Origin: Mycobacterium sp. GA-0227b
Lineage (GTDB): Bacteria > Actinomycetota > Actinomycetes > Mycobacteriales > Mycobacteriaceae
DNA length: 64,000 bases
Assembly: GCF_001499855.1 (NCBI RefSeq)
Contig: NZ_LQIK01000005.1
Span: forward strand, 62,001-126,000
Reading direction: 5' to 3'
Every line of letters starts with the position of its first letter. Within the stretch, counting starts at the first letter, position 1. Under the pieces are notes generated by a model. It saw only the letters and a program-made list of their open reading frames with translations. It ran no database searches and was not told the DNA's origin. A program made the translations under genes and the position numbers. Below are positions 29,037 through 39,590 of the stretch, one piece after another.

Positions 29037-29465
29037 ATGCGGATCGCGGACGTGTTGCGGAGCAAGGGCGCCGCGGTGGCCACGATTACCCCGGAGACGT
29101 CGGTCGCGGGGTTGCTCACCGAGTTGGCCGTGCACAACATCGGCGCGATGGTGGTGGTGTCGCCCGACGGTGTGGTGGGCATCGTCTCCGAGCGCGACGT
29201 CGTGCGCGCCCTGCATGCGCACGGCGCCGACCTGCTGCGACGGCCGGTGTCAGAAATCATGACCAGCTTCGTGGCGACCTGCGCACCAGACGATTCGGTC
29301 GACAGCCTGAGCGCGTTGATGACGACGAACCGGGTCCGGCACGTGCCCGTGATGGAGAACGGCAGGCTGGCGGGCATCGTCAGCATCGGCGATGTGGTCA
29401 AGACGCGGATGGAAGAGCTCGAAACGCAGCAGGAGCAGTTGCAGGCCTACATCACCCGTGGCTGA
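29037..29465 (+). CDS. CBS-domain pair protein (142 aa)
   Basis: Two tandem CBS motifs make one Bateman module (about residues 7-62 and 70-130: ISxxDVVR-like ends GIVSERDVVRAL and GIVSIGDVVKTR). Such stand-alone proteins bind adenosine nucleotides and regulate partners. The ATG follows GGAGGCAAGG, a strong ribosome-binding site. The stop overlaps the following acetyltransferase gene by 8 bases. Confidence 0.93.
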   Translation: MRIADVLRSKGAAVATITPETSVAGLLTELAVHNIGAMVVVSPDGVVGIVSERDVVRALHAHGADLLRRPVSEIMTSFVATCAPDDSVDSLSALMTTNRVRHVPVMENGRLAGIVSIGDVVKTRMEELETQQEQLQAYITRG

Positions 29466-30063
29466 CGTCGAGGTTGCGCCCGCCCGGCGGCGCGATGTCC
29501 GCACCTTGTCGGAGGTATTGGGCCGCGCGTTCTATCCGGACCCGGTGATGATGTGGATGCTGCCGGACGACGGCGCACGGGCTCGCGGCCTCGCGCGGAT
29601 GTTCGCGACCATGACCCGACACCACTTCCTGCGAACCGACGCCGTCGAGGTGGCCGGTGGCGGACGGATCGGCGCCGCAGCGCTGTGGGCTCCGCCGGGA
29701 CAGTGGAAGCAGGGGCGCCTCGAGGAGCTGCTGATGATGCCCGGCTTCATCCGGGCGTTCGGCTCGCGGGTCAGACGCGGTCAGCAGGTATCCGAGCTGA
29801 TGAAGAAGCATCATCCGGAGGAGCCGCACTGGTATCTGGCGGTGATCGGCAGCGATCCGAGTGTCCGTGGGACCGGCTTCGGCCAGGCCCTGATGCGCTC
29901 GCGACTCGATCGGTGCGACGCCGAGTACGCGCCGGCCTATCTCGAGTCCAGCAACCCCGACAACATCCCGTACTACCAGCGCTTCGGGTTCGAGGTCACC
30001 GGCGAGATCAAGTTGCCCGACGGCGGCCCCAGCATGTGGTCGATGTGGCGCGAGCCGCGCTAG
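29458..30063 (+). CDS. GNAT-family N-acetyltransferase (201 aa)
   Basis: GNAT fold with the acetyl-CoA loop in DPSVRGTGFGQALMRSRLDRCD near residue 140 and the C-terminal YLESSNPDNIPYYQRFGFEVTGEI block. GTG 29458 overlaps the CBS gene's stop; the longer open frame is not needed because the fold begins at VEVAPARRRDVRTLSEVLGRAF. The acceptor substrate is unknown. Coupled translation with the CBS protein suggests nucleotide-linked control, as inference. Confidence 0.88.
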   Translation: MADVEVAPARRRDVRTLSEVLGRAFYPDPVMMWMLPDDGARARGLARMFATMTRHHFLRTDAVEVAGGGRIGAAALWAPPGQWKQGRLEELLMMPGFIRAFGSRVRRGQQVSELMKKHHPEEPHWYLAVIGSDPSVRGTGFGQALMRSRLDRCDAEYAPAYLESSNPDNIPYYQRFGFEVTGEIKLPDGGPSMWSMWREPR

Positions 30064-30076
30064 CTCTTCGCCGAAC

Positions 30077-30124
30077 AGACGCAAAAACCCCCGCCACGCA
30101 GAGAAAATGGAGCACTTTGCGTCT
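30077..30124. repeat. Inverted repeat between convergent GNAT and PemK-like genes
   Basis: AGACGCAAA (30077-30085) and TTTGCGTCT (30116-30124) form a perfect 9-bp stem with a 30-nt loop. It is the fourth convergent junction in the window with this layout. Probable bidirectional terminator, inferred. Confidence 0.5.
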
Positions 30125-30144
30125 CCTCGCGGCAGGAAAGCGAG

Positions 30145-30735
30145 TCAGCTCCAGGAGTATTCGGTGCGGAGGCGGGTCGCGACCGCTTCGAACCTCTCGC
30201 GCGTGAGGATCGCGCCTTCGCGCCGGATGCCGGCCTCGGGCACGTCGAGCACCCGGTCCAGCCGCACCCAACTCTGCCGGCCCTCGTAGTCCCAGGTGCC
30301 GCTGCCGATGCCGATCCAGTTCGGATCCTCGCGATGGTGGTCCTGGCTGGACAGCATCAGGCCGAGCAACGTCGAGCGGTCCCGCCCGACGACCAGCACG
30401 GGACGGTCCTTGCCCTGCGTCGGATCGTCCTCGTAGACCACCCACGTCCACACGATCTCGCCGGGGTCGGCGCGGCCGTCCAGGTCCGGCGCGTATACGA
30501 CCTTGCGGGCGCGGTGTGCGGTCGGCACGAAGTTGCGGCTGACCGGCCGTCCAGCGGTGATCGCGGGCGCCTCCTCTTTCGCGGTGCCGGCGATCGCGTC
30601 CAGGCCGATCTTGATGCCCTGCTGGATACCGCGCTGCACGGTGTCGGACTGGCCGATCTGACGGATGAACTTCGGCGCCTCGTTGAACACCAAATTCTCC
30701 GCGAACTTCTGGAATGTTCTCCACGGCGGAGCCAT
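30145..30735 (-). CDS. PemK/MazF-like domain protein (196 aa)
   Basis: The N-terminal 80 residues are helical ([18 protein letters not shown]). The C-terminal part matches the PemK/MazF barrel: [38 protein letters not shown] and [22 protein letters not shown]. MazF proteins are RNases, but this one has a long N-terminal extension and no antitoxin gene beside it, so a toxin role is doubtful. It is divergent from lepA, as the M. tuberculosis homologue is. ATG 30735 is the likely start; the frame is open far beyond it over lepA as a shadow. Confidence 0.8.
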   Translation of the reverse strand: MAPPWRTFQKFAENLVFNEAPKFIRQIGQSDTVQRGIQQGIKIGLDAIAGTAKEEAPAITAGRPVSRNFVPTAHRARKVVYAPDLDGRADPGEIVWTWVVYEDDPTQGKDRPVLVVGRDRSTLLGLMLSSQDHHREDPNWIGIGSGTWDYEGRQSWVRLDRVLDVPEAGIRREGAILTRERFEAVATRLRTEYSWS

Positions 30736-30783
30736 GTCCCGAGCATAAGCGAGCGTCCGACCGCGCGATTGTGTGCTCGGGCC

Positions 30784-32679
<1,896 letters not shown>

Positions 32680-32684
32680 CTGCG

Positions 32685-33401
32685 ATGCGCAGGGCGGCGA
32701 TGGGGGCGGCGCTGGGCGCGATCGCGGTACTCGCCGGCTGTTCGGCCCCGCCGGCCAAAGCGCCAGTCGTGCACATCGCCGAAGCCGCCAAGCCGTCCCC
32801 GCACCGGGCGCTGGACCGGGCGCTGCCGACCGCCGAGGAACTGGCCACCACACTGGGCGCCAGCGGCTTCATGGGCCAACTGGTCACCGGCGGCGCCGAC
32901 ATGCTGTTGCAGGGTGTGCGGGAGGCCGAGGCGACCCCGGTCGACTGTGTGAGCACCGGGTACCGGTTGGAGAAGGTGGTTTACCAGGCCAGCCCGGTGC
33001 GCTCGGTGGCAAGCCGGTCATGGGCCGGAGGCGACGCCAACGGCCCGACCGCCACCGGTTTCTTCGGGGTGGTCGAGTTCGGCGATGTCGCGGCCGCGCA
33101 AGCCTTCTTCGCCGCTTCGGCCGACAAGTGGCACGGCTGCAACGGGCGGACGCTGGTGCTGCAGCAGCCCGAGCGTGGCGCGCAGGCCACCAGCCGGATC
33201 ACCGAAGTGGGCATCGACAACCGGATCGTGTCCGCGGTGGTGATGCAGGACGCCGGGTCGACGATTCAGCGCGCGCTCGGCGTCGCCGGGGACTGCATCG
33301 TGGACGTGGAAATCACCGACGTGGCCGGACCCAGCGCCACCGGCGCCCGGGATGCCGCCGCGGTCGCGGCCTTGATGCTGCAGAAAATCGGTGCCTCCTG
33401 A
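32685..33401 (+). CDS. LppR-like lipoprotein with PknH-type sensor domain (238 aa)
   Basis: Lipoprotein signal with lipobox AVLAGC near residue 18, then an extracytoplasmic domain with VDCVSTGYRLEKVVYQ, FFAASADKWHGCNGRTL and GDCIVDVEITD. The paired cysteines and the W-x-GC region match the PknH_C extracellular sensor family. It starts 5 nt after lepA. Location is the outer face of the membrane; ligand unknown. Synteny with M. tuberculosis lepA-lppR supports the name type. Confidence 0.87.
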   Translation: MRRAAMGAALGAIAVLAGCSAPPAKAPVVHIAEAAKPSPHRALDRALPTAEELATTLGASGFMGQLVTGGADMLLQGVREAEATPVDCVSTGYRLEKVVYQASPVRSVASRSWAGGDANGPTATGFFGVVEFGDVAAAQAFFAASADKWHGCNGRTLVLQQPERGAQATSRITEVGIDNRIVSAVVMQDAGSTIQRALGVAGDCIVDVEITDVAGPSATGARDAAAVAALMLQKIGAS

Positions 33402-33463
33402 CGCCTCGCGACCGAATTGACGGCCGCGCCACGAATGTGCGGTGAGTCGGTCACAATAACGCG

Positions 33464-34177
33464 GTGACTCGATTCGGCACGGCGACCCGGATATCCGCCG
33501 CGGCGGTCTTCCTGGCGGTATCCGTCTTGCTGGCCGGCTGTGTGAGCACCGTTTCGGGAACCGCGGTGCGCGGGCAGGACGCCGGCCGCCTCGACGTGCC
33601 GCCGCTGGCCGAGTCCGACCTCGACGACGTGTTGCTGTCCATCGGTGAACTGAACGGGATCATGGGCGCAACGACGATGAAGGTCACCAGCGAACTCGAC
33701 GAGATGACCGACCACTCCGAGCAGGTTTCCGACCTCGACTGCCTGGGCGCGATCTACGGCGCCGAGGATCCGGTGTACGCGGGCAGCGGGTGGACCGACG
33801 TACGCGACCAAGTGGCGCGCGAACCCGGCGAGGACAACGACCACTGGGTCGAGCAGACCGCGGTGCTCTACCCCTCGGCCGACAAGGCGCAGCGGTTCTT
33901 CGACAAGTCCAGGTCGGCGTGGGAAGGCTGCGCCAATTCCTCTGTCGCAGTGGCAGATGGGGGAACCTCGTACCTGTGGGAGGTCGGTGAGGTGAGCGCC
34001 GAGGACAACTTGGTCACTCAGCTCACGACGCAGGCGGACGCCGGCGGGTGGGCCTGCCAGCACGCGGTGTCGGTGGTGTCGAACCTGACCGTCGAGGCGT
34101 GGGCGTGCAGCTACTCGATAGGCGACGAGGCCGCCACCATCGCCACCGACATGGTCGGCAACGCCGCGAAGAAGTAG
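33464..34177 (+). CDS. Second PknH-type sensor-domain lipoprotein (237 aa)
   Basis: GTG start, signal peptide with lipobox VLLAGCVS near residue 25, then an exported domain with DLDCLGAIYGAEDPVYAGSGW, FFDKSRSAWEGCANSSV and WACQHAVSVVSNLTVEAWACSY. It is the same domain family as the upstream lipoprotein, so the two may be a duplicated pair. CACAAT (33452-33457) is 6 nt before the GTG, compatible with its own leaderless promoter rather than simple read-through. Confidence 0.85.
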   Translation: MTRFGTATRISAAAVFLAVSVLLAGCVSTVSGTAVRGQDAGRLDVPPLAESDLDDVLLSIGELNGIMGATTMKVTSELDEMTDHSEQVSDLDCLGAIYGAEDPVYAGSGWTDVRDQVAREPGEDNDHWVEQTAVLYPSADKAQRFFDKSRSAWEGCANSSVAVADGGTSYLWEVGEVSAEDNLVTQLTTQADAGGWACQHAVSVVSNLTVEAWACSYSIGDEAATIATDMVGNAAKK

Positions 34178-34298
34178 CCAACCGTATGCCGTCACATGAG
34201 ACGCTCGACCGGAGCCCCGATTTTCGAGAGACCGCCAATCTGGCCGGACTACCCGCTATGCGGTTTCGTATCCGATCGCGAAGCGAGCGTCGAGGCTC

Positions 34299-34547
34299 TC
34301 AGCAGTTCCGCCGCTGAATGTTCTGAATCGTCTTTTGGTACACCGACTGCCAATAGCGGGCATTTCCGTTGTCGCCCTGACGAAAATAGTGGTCGGCGTT
34401 GGCTTTGGCGTGGCTGGCCGCATTCTGCAGCGCGGCGCAGCTTCCGTCGCGGGGCCTGGCCTCAGCCACGTCAGCTCCGAAGCCGGCGAGTGCTGTGGAC
34501 ATTGCGACTGCCGCGACCGACTTACCGAGAATTTTACGAATCTCCAC
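34299..34547 (-). CDS. Small secreted protein with two cysteines (82 aa)
   Basis: Sec signal peptide (KILGKSVAAVAMSTALAGFGADVAEA, likely cut after AEA near residue 30) and a mature domain of about 50 residues, helical and rich in Gln, Asn, His and Arg. One cysteine is near the mature N terminus (GSCAAL) and one is the very last residue (RRNC); they could form a disulfide. I do not recognise the family. It converges on the lipoprotein gene. The ATG is preceded by GAAGGAAGTTC. Confidence 0.7.
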   Translation of the reverse strand: MEIRKILGKSVAAVAMSTALAGFGADVAEARPRDGSCAALQNAASHAKANADHYFRQGDNGNARYWQSVYQKTIQNIQRRNC

Positions 34548-34711
34548 GGTGAACTTCCTTCGTGATTGCCCGCAAGGCCGATTGCCTAGCGGTGTTCACA
34601 TCTACTGACGCATTCCGTCGAGAAAGACGCACGATCACATCGGCCGGTGCGTCCGTCGACACACGCATGCGTCAGAACAGGCGTCGAGTACTTCCCCTGA
34701 AAGGAGTCACT

Positions 34712-35173
34712 GTGGCCACCACACGAATCCAGCTCGCGTTGAACGTCGATGACGTTTCGACGGCGACCGCGTTCTACGAGAGCATGTTCGGCGTACCGCC
34801 GCACAAGGTGCGTGATGGCTACGCCAACTTCGCGATCGACGACCCGCCGTTGAAGCTGGTGCTGATCGAAAAACCCGGCGCAGACGAGACCCTCAACCAT
34901 CTCGGCGTCGAAGCTGACACAGCCGAGCAGGTCATCGCGGCACAGGAGCGCTTCAGAGCCGTCGGCCTCGAGATCGCGGTCGCCGAGCACGACGTCTGTT
35001 GTCACGCAACACAGGACAAGGTGTTCGTCACCGCGTCCGATGTGCCGCTCGGCTGGTGGGAGTTCTACGCTGTCACCGACGACAACCCGGCGAACCCCGA
35101 CGCCGCACCCTTGTCCGTATGCGAGGCCAGCTGCGCGGCAACCGATTCCGTCGAAAGCACCTGCTGCTCCTGA
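34712..35173 (+). CDS. ArsI/CadI-type glyoxalase-fold metal(loid) resistance protein (153 aa)
   Basis: Vicinal-oxygen-chelate domain: RIQLALNVDDVSTATAFYESMFG, GYANFAIDDPPLKLVLIE, LNHLGVEADTAEQV and HDVCCHATQDKVFV. The CC-H-TQDK segment contains the vicinal thiols that ArsI uses to hold trivalent organoarsenicals for C-As bond cleavage; close relatives in M. tuberculosis are named CadI (cadmium-induced). The C terminus is cysteine-rich (VCEASC, TCCS). GTG 34712 follows AAAGGAG, deciding the start. Unlike typical loci, no ArsR gene is adjacent. Confidence 0.85.
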   Translation: MATTRIQLALNVDDVSTATAFYESMFGVPPHKVRDGYANFAIDDPPLKLVLIEKPGADETLNHLGVEADTAEQVIAAQERFRAVGLEIAVAEHDVCCHATQDKVFVTASDVPLGWWEFYAVTDDNPANPDAAPLSVCEASCAATDSVESTCCS

Positions 35174-35197
35174 AAGAAGCCGAGTCGGGCTGCGGAG

Positions 35198-35818
35198 TCA
35201 GCGCCCAGCGCATTCGCAACCCGGTGGCGGCTCATAGTCCATCGGCATGCCCCGAGCGTCGAGCGTCAGTGCGCAGCACTGCCCGAGCAGCTCGGCGAGC
35301 CGTCGGCGCCCGCGCTGCACGCGCGACTTCATCCCGGACAGCGAGACCTCCGCTCGCTGTGCTGCTTCGGCTTGGCTCATCCCATCGAGGTCGATCATCT
35401 TCACCGCCATCCGCTGCTCCACCGGCAGCCCGGCGAGAAGCGGGCGCAGGCAAGCGGACAGCTCGTGAAGCGCGGCGGGCTCGTCCTCGTCGGTGAGCGC
35501 GGGGGCGGAGTGTTCGGACAAGGTCGTTACCGGGTGTTCTCGGTTCCGGCCTGCTCGTCGGTACTCGTCGACGATCGCGTTTCGGGCGATCCGCAAGGTC
35601 CAGTTCGGCAGCTTCTCCTCGTCGTTGAGCGCGCCCACATTCTGGTGAATGCGAAGCAGAATGTCGGCCAGGAGATCGTCGGCCCGGTTGGGGTCGGCGA
35701 TCCGCCGGCGAACGAAGGTCCGGAGTTGGGGCAACATGTCCCGCCACATCTGTTCGGTGGGTTGATGTAGCGCCGCCGCAGGCGTGGTCTTGGTGCCGTC
35801 GATGCTCATGGCCGTCAT
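35198..35818 (-). CDS. SigZ-like RNA polymerase sigma factor (206 aa)
   Basis: Sigma-70 family, ECF size. Region 2 shows PNRADDLLADILLRIHQN...WTLRIARNAIVDEYRR, and region 4 shows LLAGLPVEQRMAVKMIDLDGMSQAEAAQRAEVSLSGMKSRVQRGRRRL. A C-terminal extension carries several cysteines (GQCCALTLDARGMPMDYEPPPGCECAGR spans about 27 residues), as in SigZ-type factors; these could bind a metal or form disulfides. No anti-sigma gene is adjacent. It converges on the ArsI-like gene 24 nt away. Confidence 0.88.
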   Translation of the reverse strand: MTAMSIDGTKTTPAAALHQPTEQMWRDMLPQLRTFVRRRIADPNRADDLLADILLRIHQNVGALNDEEKLPNWTLRIARNAIVDEYRRAGRNREHPVTTLSEHSAPALTDEDEPAALHELSACLRPLLAGLPVEQRMAVKMIDLDGMSQAEAAQRAEVSLSGMKSRVQRGRRRLAELLGQCCALTLDARGMPMDYEPPPGCECAGR

Positions 35819-35896
35819 CCTCTTGGCACCCGCGCGGGCGCCCGACAGTACTGACGACGGTAGCCCGCCAAGGACGCAACAAGTTGCGGATTCGGC

Positions 35897-37933
35897 CTAC
35901 ATCGGGGCGTTGGCGGGCACGAACACGCCGGAGCTGTCGGCCTCCTCCTCGGCCCGGATTACGTGCACCACCGCGTTGATCAACGCCAGATGGGTGAACG
36001 CCTGCGGGAAGTTGCCGAGATGCCGGCCGGTGCGCGGCTCGATCTCCTCGGCGTACAGGTGCAGCGGGCTGGCGAACGACAGCAGCCGCTCGCACAGGTG
36101 CTTGGCGCGGCTCACCTCGCCGATCTCGACCAGCGCCGACACCAGCCAGAACGAGCAGATCGTGAAGGTGCCCTCCTCGCCGGACAGCCCGTCATCGGTC
36201 TCCTCGACGCGGTAGCGCAGCACCAGGCCTTCCTCGGTGAGCTCGTCGGCGATGGCCAACACGGTGGCGCGCACCCGCGGGTCGTCGGGCGGAAGGAACC
36301 GGGTCAGCACCGCCAACAGCAGTGAGGCGTCGAGCGCGTCGTCGCCGTAGCGCTGCGTCAGCACACCGCGCGAGTCGACGCCGTTCTTGAGCACGTCGGC
36401 CTTGATCTCCTCGGCGATCGCGCGCCACTGCTGGGCATAGGACTTCTCGCCTTGCAGTTCGGCCAGTTTGGAGCCGCGGTCCAGCGCCACCCAGCACATG
36501 ATCTTGCTCGAGGTGAAGTGCTGCGGTTCGCCACGCACCTCCCAGATCCCGCGGTCGGGCTGCTTCCAATGCTTGATCGCCTCTTCGACCTGCTGCTTGA
36601 GCACCGGCCACAACGTGTCGGAGATCTGCTCGCGCGACTTGGCGTGCAGGTACACCGAATCGAGCATGGTGCCCCAGATGTCGTGCTGCATCTGGTTGTA
36701 GGCCCCGTTGCCGATGCGCACGGGTCGCGCGCCGTCGTAACCGGACAGGTGGTGCAGCTCCTCCTCGACCAGTGTGCGCTCCCCGCCGACGGCGTACATC
36801 ACCTGAAGCGGATGGCGCTCACCGTTGTTCGCTCCGGACACATCGGCGATGAACGCGAAGAAATCGTCGGCCTCGCGGTCCAGGCCCAGCGTGTAGAGGC
36901 CCCACAACGCGAACGTCGAGTCGCGCACCCACGCGTAGCGGTAGTCCCAATTGCGTTCGCCCCGAGGCGTTTCCGGTAACGACGTGGTGGGAGCCGCCAA
37001 CAGCGCGCCGGTCGGGGAGTAGGTCAACCCCTTGAGCGTCAGCGCGCTGCGCTGCAGGTAGGACCGCCATGGATGGTCGGGGAAGTCGCCGACGTTGATC
37101 CATTGCCGCCAAGCCTCGCTGGTCTGCCACATGCGGTCGGCAGCCTCGTCGTAGGTCTGCGGCACCGGATGTTTGGACCAGGACAGCGCGACGTAGACGT
37201 TGTCACCCTCCTTCATCCGGGTCCGCGCCCGCGCCTCGTGGCCTTCGAGGCCGAGCCGCAGATTTGTCGTCAGCCGCAGCGTCGGGTGCGCGTCGGCGTC
37301 GCGGGTGGCCCGCGCGATCGCCTCGCCGTAGGCCTGAGCCGAGTACTCCCAGGTGGCCGGGATCCGGTGGTAGTCGAACGCCGGTTCGCAGTTCATCACC
37401 AACTCGACAGTGCCGCTCACACATCGCACGGTGCGCAGCAGGATGTGCTCGGCGTCCCAGTCCATGGGGGTGCGGCGATGGGTGCGCGACCGCGCCTCCA
37501 GGTCGTGCCAGGGGCCCATCACCAGCGCGTCGCGCACGATCAGCCAGCCGGTGTGGGTCTGCCACGTCGTCTCGAGGATCAGGCTGCCGGGCAGATAGCG
37601 GCGGGCCGAAGGCACCGACACCCCGTACGGGCCGAGCCGGAAGTGGCCGGCGCCGCGGTCCAGGATCGCGCCGAACACGCTGGGCGAGTCGGGCCGCGGC
37701 ACGCACAGCCACTCGACGGACCCGGCCGAGGAGATCAGGCAGGTGTTCTCGCAGTCGGACAAAAACGCGTAGTCAGCGATCGGCGGAAACGGGTTCCGCA
37801 ACGCGCCGCCGGGCGCATAGGGCGTCGGGGCGGTCACCGTCAGCGGGGTGTCCGCCACGACGGCGGGCGCGGGTTTCGCCCCGTTTTCGGTCTCCGTGGA
37901 CCCGTCCGACGGCCCGGTTTGTTGCAGAACCAT
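35897..37933 (-). CDS. Glycoside hydrolase family 15 trehalase-like enzyme (678 aa)
   Basis: GH15 (alpha/alpha)6 enzyme. The N-terminal beta domain starts PIADYAFLSDCENTCLISSAGSVEWLC; the catalytic part has RNWDYRYAWVRDSTFALWGLYTLG near residue 325, NQMQHDIWG, GIWEVRGEPQHFTSSKIMCWVALDR and EEGTFTICSFWLVSALVEIG with a catalytic Glu. The mycobacterial homologue at this locus hydrolyses trehalose to two glucoses. It begins with a proline/alanine-rich leader of about 45 residues and has no signal peptide, so it is probably cytosolic. Confidence 0.88.
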   Translation of the reverse strand: MVLQQTGPSDGSTETENGAKPAPAVVADTPLTVTAPTPYAPGGALRNPFPPIADYAFLSDCENTCLISSAGSVEWLCVPRPDSPSVFGAILDRGAGHFRLGPYGVSVPSARRYLPGSLILETTWQTHTGWLIVRDALVMGPWHDLEARSRTHRRTPMDWDAEHILLRTVRCVSGTVELVMNCEPAFDYHRIPATWEYSAQAYGEAIARATRDADAHPTLRLTTNLRLGLEGHEARARTRMKEGDNVYVALSWSKHPVPQTYDEAADRMWQTSEAWRQWINVGDFPDHPWRSYLQRSALTLKGLTYSPTGALLAAPTTSLPETPRGERNWDYRYAWVRDSTFALWGLYTLGLDREADDFFAFIADVSGANNGERHPLQVMYAVGGERTLVEEELHHLSGYDGARPVRIGNGAYNQMQHDIWGTMLDSVYLHAKSREQISDTLWPVLKQQVEEAIKHWKQPDRGIWEVRGEPQHFTSSKIMCWVALDRGSKLAELQGEKSYAQQWRAIAEEIKADVLKNGVDSRGVLTQRYGDDALDASLLLAVLTRFLPPDDPRVRATVLAIADELTEEGLVLRYRVEETDDGLSGEEGTFTICSFWLVSALVEIGEVSRAKHLCERLLSFASPLHLYAEEIEPRTGRHLGNFPQAFTHLALINAVVHVIRAEEEADSSGVFVPANAPM

Positions 37934-38002
37934 GCCGACATCATCGACTGCCGATGTGTCCGGCGTCTACTCATCGGCCGGGTAGCCGCGCGCCTCGCGC
38001 TG

Positions 38003-39220
38003 TCAGCGGCGGGCAAAGGCCGGGACGCGTTCGGGCAGGGGCCCGATCGCGACGCCGTAGGCGGCCACCCTCCGCAGCAACGGCAGCCTGGCGGCGGCGC
38101 GCACCAGCAGAGGCGGATCGGCCGGTCCTGTTGACGTGACCGCGACCGCGATGACGCGCCGGTGGATCAGCTTCTGGACCGACTGGATCAGCGCCGTCGG
38201 CAGCCATCGCCGGGCCTGCACACGCGCCAGATGCCTGGTGGACAGCGTTCCCGAGCGCAACGGGCCGGCCAGGATCCGCCCCGCCGCGACGGCGTCGGCC
38301 ACCGCGAGGTTGATCCCGACGCCGCCCACCGGCGACATCGCATGGGCAGCGTCACCGATCAGCAGCAAACCATCGGTGTACCAGCGTCTGAGCCGGTTGA
38401 GTTGCACATCGAGCAGTTTCACGTCGTCGAACGATGTCACCGCGCCGACGCGGTCGGCCAGCCACGGCACCAGGGCCACCACAGCGCGATGCAACGACTC
38501 GATGCCCTTCGCGCGTAGCTGCTCGTCGCGGCCCTTGGGGATGACATACGCGCACTGGAAATAGTCGCCGCGGTCGATGACGATCTGGGCGTGCCCCGCA
38601 CCGAGCACGCCGGCGAGGCCGTGCGGATCGTCGGCGTCGCGGGACACCCGGAACCACCAGACGTCCATCGGCACGCCGAAGTTTTTCGGTGTCAGACCCA
38701 TCGCGGTGCGCATCGTCGAAGACCGCCCGTCGCAGGCGACGGTCAGCGCCGCATGCATCTCGCGGACCTCGCCGTCGGCGCCCCGGTAACGGACTCCGGC
38801 AACGACACCGTCCTCACAGACCGGCCCCAGCACCTCGGTGCTGCGCAGCAGAGTGAAGGACGGCTCCCGTTCGGCGGCCGACGCCAGCAGTTCGAGGAAG
38901 TCCCACTGCGGGACCAGCGCAATGTGCTTGTGCGGACCGGGAATACGTCGCAGATCCATCGCAAACTGCATACCTTGCACGGTCATCGCCAACGTGTCGA
39001 TCTCGCGGTGCGGCACCGCGGCGAACTCGTCGGACAGCCCCAACTCGTCGAGCAGTCGCAGCGTGCTGGCGTGCACCGTGTCACCGCGGAAGTCGCGAAG
39101 GAAATCGGCGTGCTTCTCCATCACCGTGACCTCGACGCCGGCGCGGGCGAGCAACAGCCCGAGCATCACGCCGGCCGGGCCGCCGCCGACAACGACGCAG
39201 GTGGTGCGCTCAGCAGGCAC
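38003..39220 (-). CDS. FAD-dependent monooxygenase-type oxidoreductase (405 aa)
   Basis: Group A flavoprotein: GxGxxG motif VVVGGGPAGVMLGLLLARAGVEVTVMEKH at the N terminus, the DG motif VACDGRSSTMRTAMGL, and the GD motif GLLLIGDAAHAMSPVGGVGINLAVADAVA near residue 290. Such enzymes hydroxylate aromatic or other small molecules using NAD(P)H. Substrate unknown. The GTG start at 39220 is preceded by no clear SD. It is divergent from a two-gene membrane-microprotein pair. Confidence 0.88.
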   Translation of the reverse strand: MPAERTTCVVVGGGPAGVMLGLLLARAGVEVTVMEKHADFLRDFRGDTVHASTLRLLDELGLSDEFAAVPHREIDTLAMTVQGMQFAMDLRRIPGPHKHIALVPQWDFLELLASAAEREPSFTLLRSTEVLGPVCEDGVVAGVRYRGADGEVREMHAALTVACDGRSSTMRTAMGLTPKNFGVPMDVWWFRVSRDADDPHGLAGVLGAGHAQIVIDRGDYFQCAYVIPKGRDEQLRAKGIESLHRAVVALVPWLADRVGAVTSFDDVKLLDVQLNRLRRWYTDGLLLIGDAAHAMSPVGGVGINLAVADAVAAGRILAGPLRSGTLSTRHLARVQARRWLPTALIQSVQKLIHRRVIAVAVTSTGPADPPLLVRAAARLPLLRRVAAYGVAIGPLPERVPAFARR

Positions 39221-39252
39221 GAGGTCATCTTCGCATCGCCTAGGCTGGCCGT

Positions 39253-39450
39253 GTGGGTGGCTTCCTCAGTTGGTGGGACGGCGTCGAGCTGTGGCTCTCC
39301 GGCCTGCCGTTCGTCGCCCAGACCGCGGTGGTGATGCCGGTGGTGCTCGCCCTGGCCTACGGCGTCGCGGTCGTGCTCGACGGCGCGCTTGGCAACGGGA
39401 TCAGGTTGGTGCGCCACATTCGCCACGACGATGGTGACGTCGACCGGTGA
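39253..39450 (+). CDS. Small membrane protein (65 aa)
   Basis: GTG start with TAGGCT (39241-39246) 6 nt upstream, compatible with leaderless initiation. The sequence has a short amphipathic start (FLSWWDGVELWLSGLPF) and one clear transmembrane helix (VVMPVVLALAYGVAVVLDGAL), then a basic/acidic cytosolic tail. An equivalent small membrane protein is known upstream of subI in M. tuberculosis. The stop overlaps the start of a second microprotein (GTGA). Function unknown. Confidence 0.75.
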   Translation: MGGFLSWWDGVELWLSGLPFVAQTAVVMPVVLALAYGVAVVLDGALGNGIRLVRHIRHDDGDVDR

Positions 39451-39536
39451 GCGGCGGGATGCCCCGATCGCGGGTGACGCTGGTGCTCGTCATCCTGGTG
39501 ATCCTGGTGCTCGTCATGTGGCTGGTCACCCGGTGA
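39447..39536 (+). CDS. Single-span membrane microprotein (29 aa)
   Basis: GTG at 39447 overlaps the preceding stop; the 29-residue product is a few basic residues (MPRSR) followed by VTLVLVILVILVLVMWLVTR, essentially one transmembrane helix. It is too short for most gene finders. The GTGA overlap, strong hydrophobic bias with no interruption, and stop immediately after a terminal Arg argue for real translation. Function unknown; partner of the 65-aa protein is the natural guess. Confidence 0.55.
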   Translation: MSGGMPRSRVTLVLVILVILVLVMWLVTR

Positions 39537-39577
39537 CACCTGCGAATCCCACACCGGGCGGGTTGCGCCAACTCTGT

Positions 39578-39583
39578 TAGGCT
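39578..39583 (+). promoter_or_regulatory. -10 hexamer for the sulfate-import operon leader
   Basis: TAGGCT, 7 nt before ATG 39591 of the polycysteine leader ORF. This would start transcription at or next to that ATG, making the leader ORF leaderless. Identical to the hexamer before the gene at 39253. Inferred. Confidence 0.5.
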
Positions 39584-39590
39584 TCGCGCC

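Noticed and set aside
30145..30735. Toxin-antitoxin system
   Set aside because: Only a PemK/MazF-like domain is present. There is no antitoxin ORF next to it, and the long N-terminal extension and conserved lepA linkage argue for a housekeeping role.
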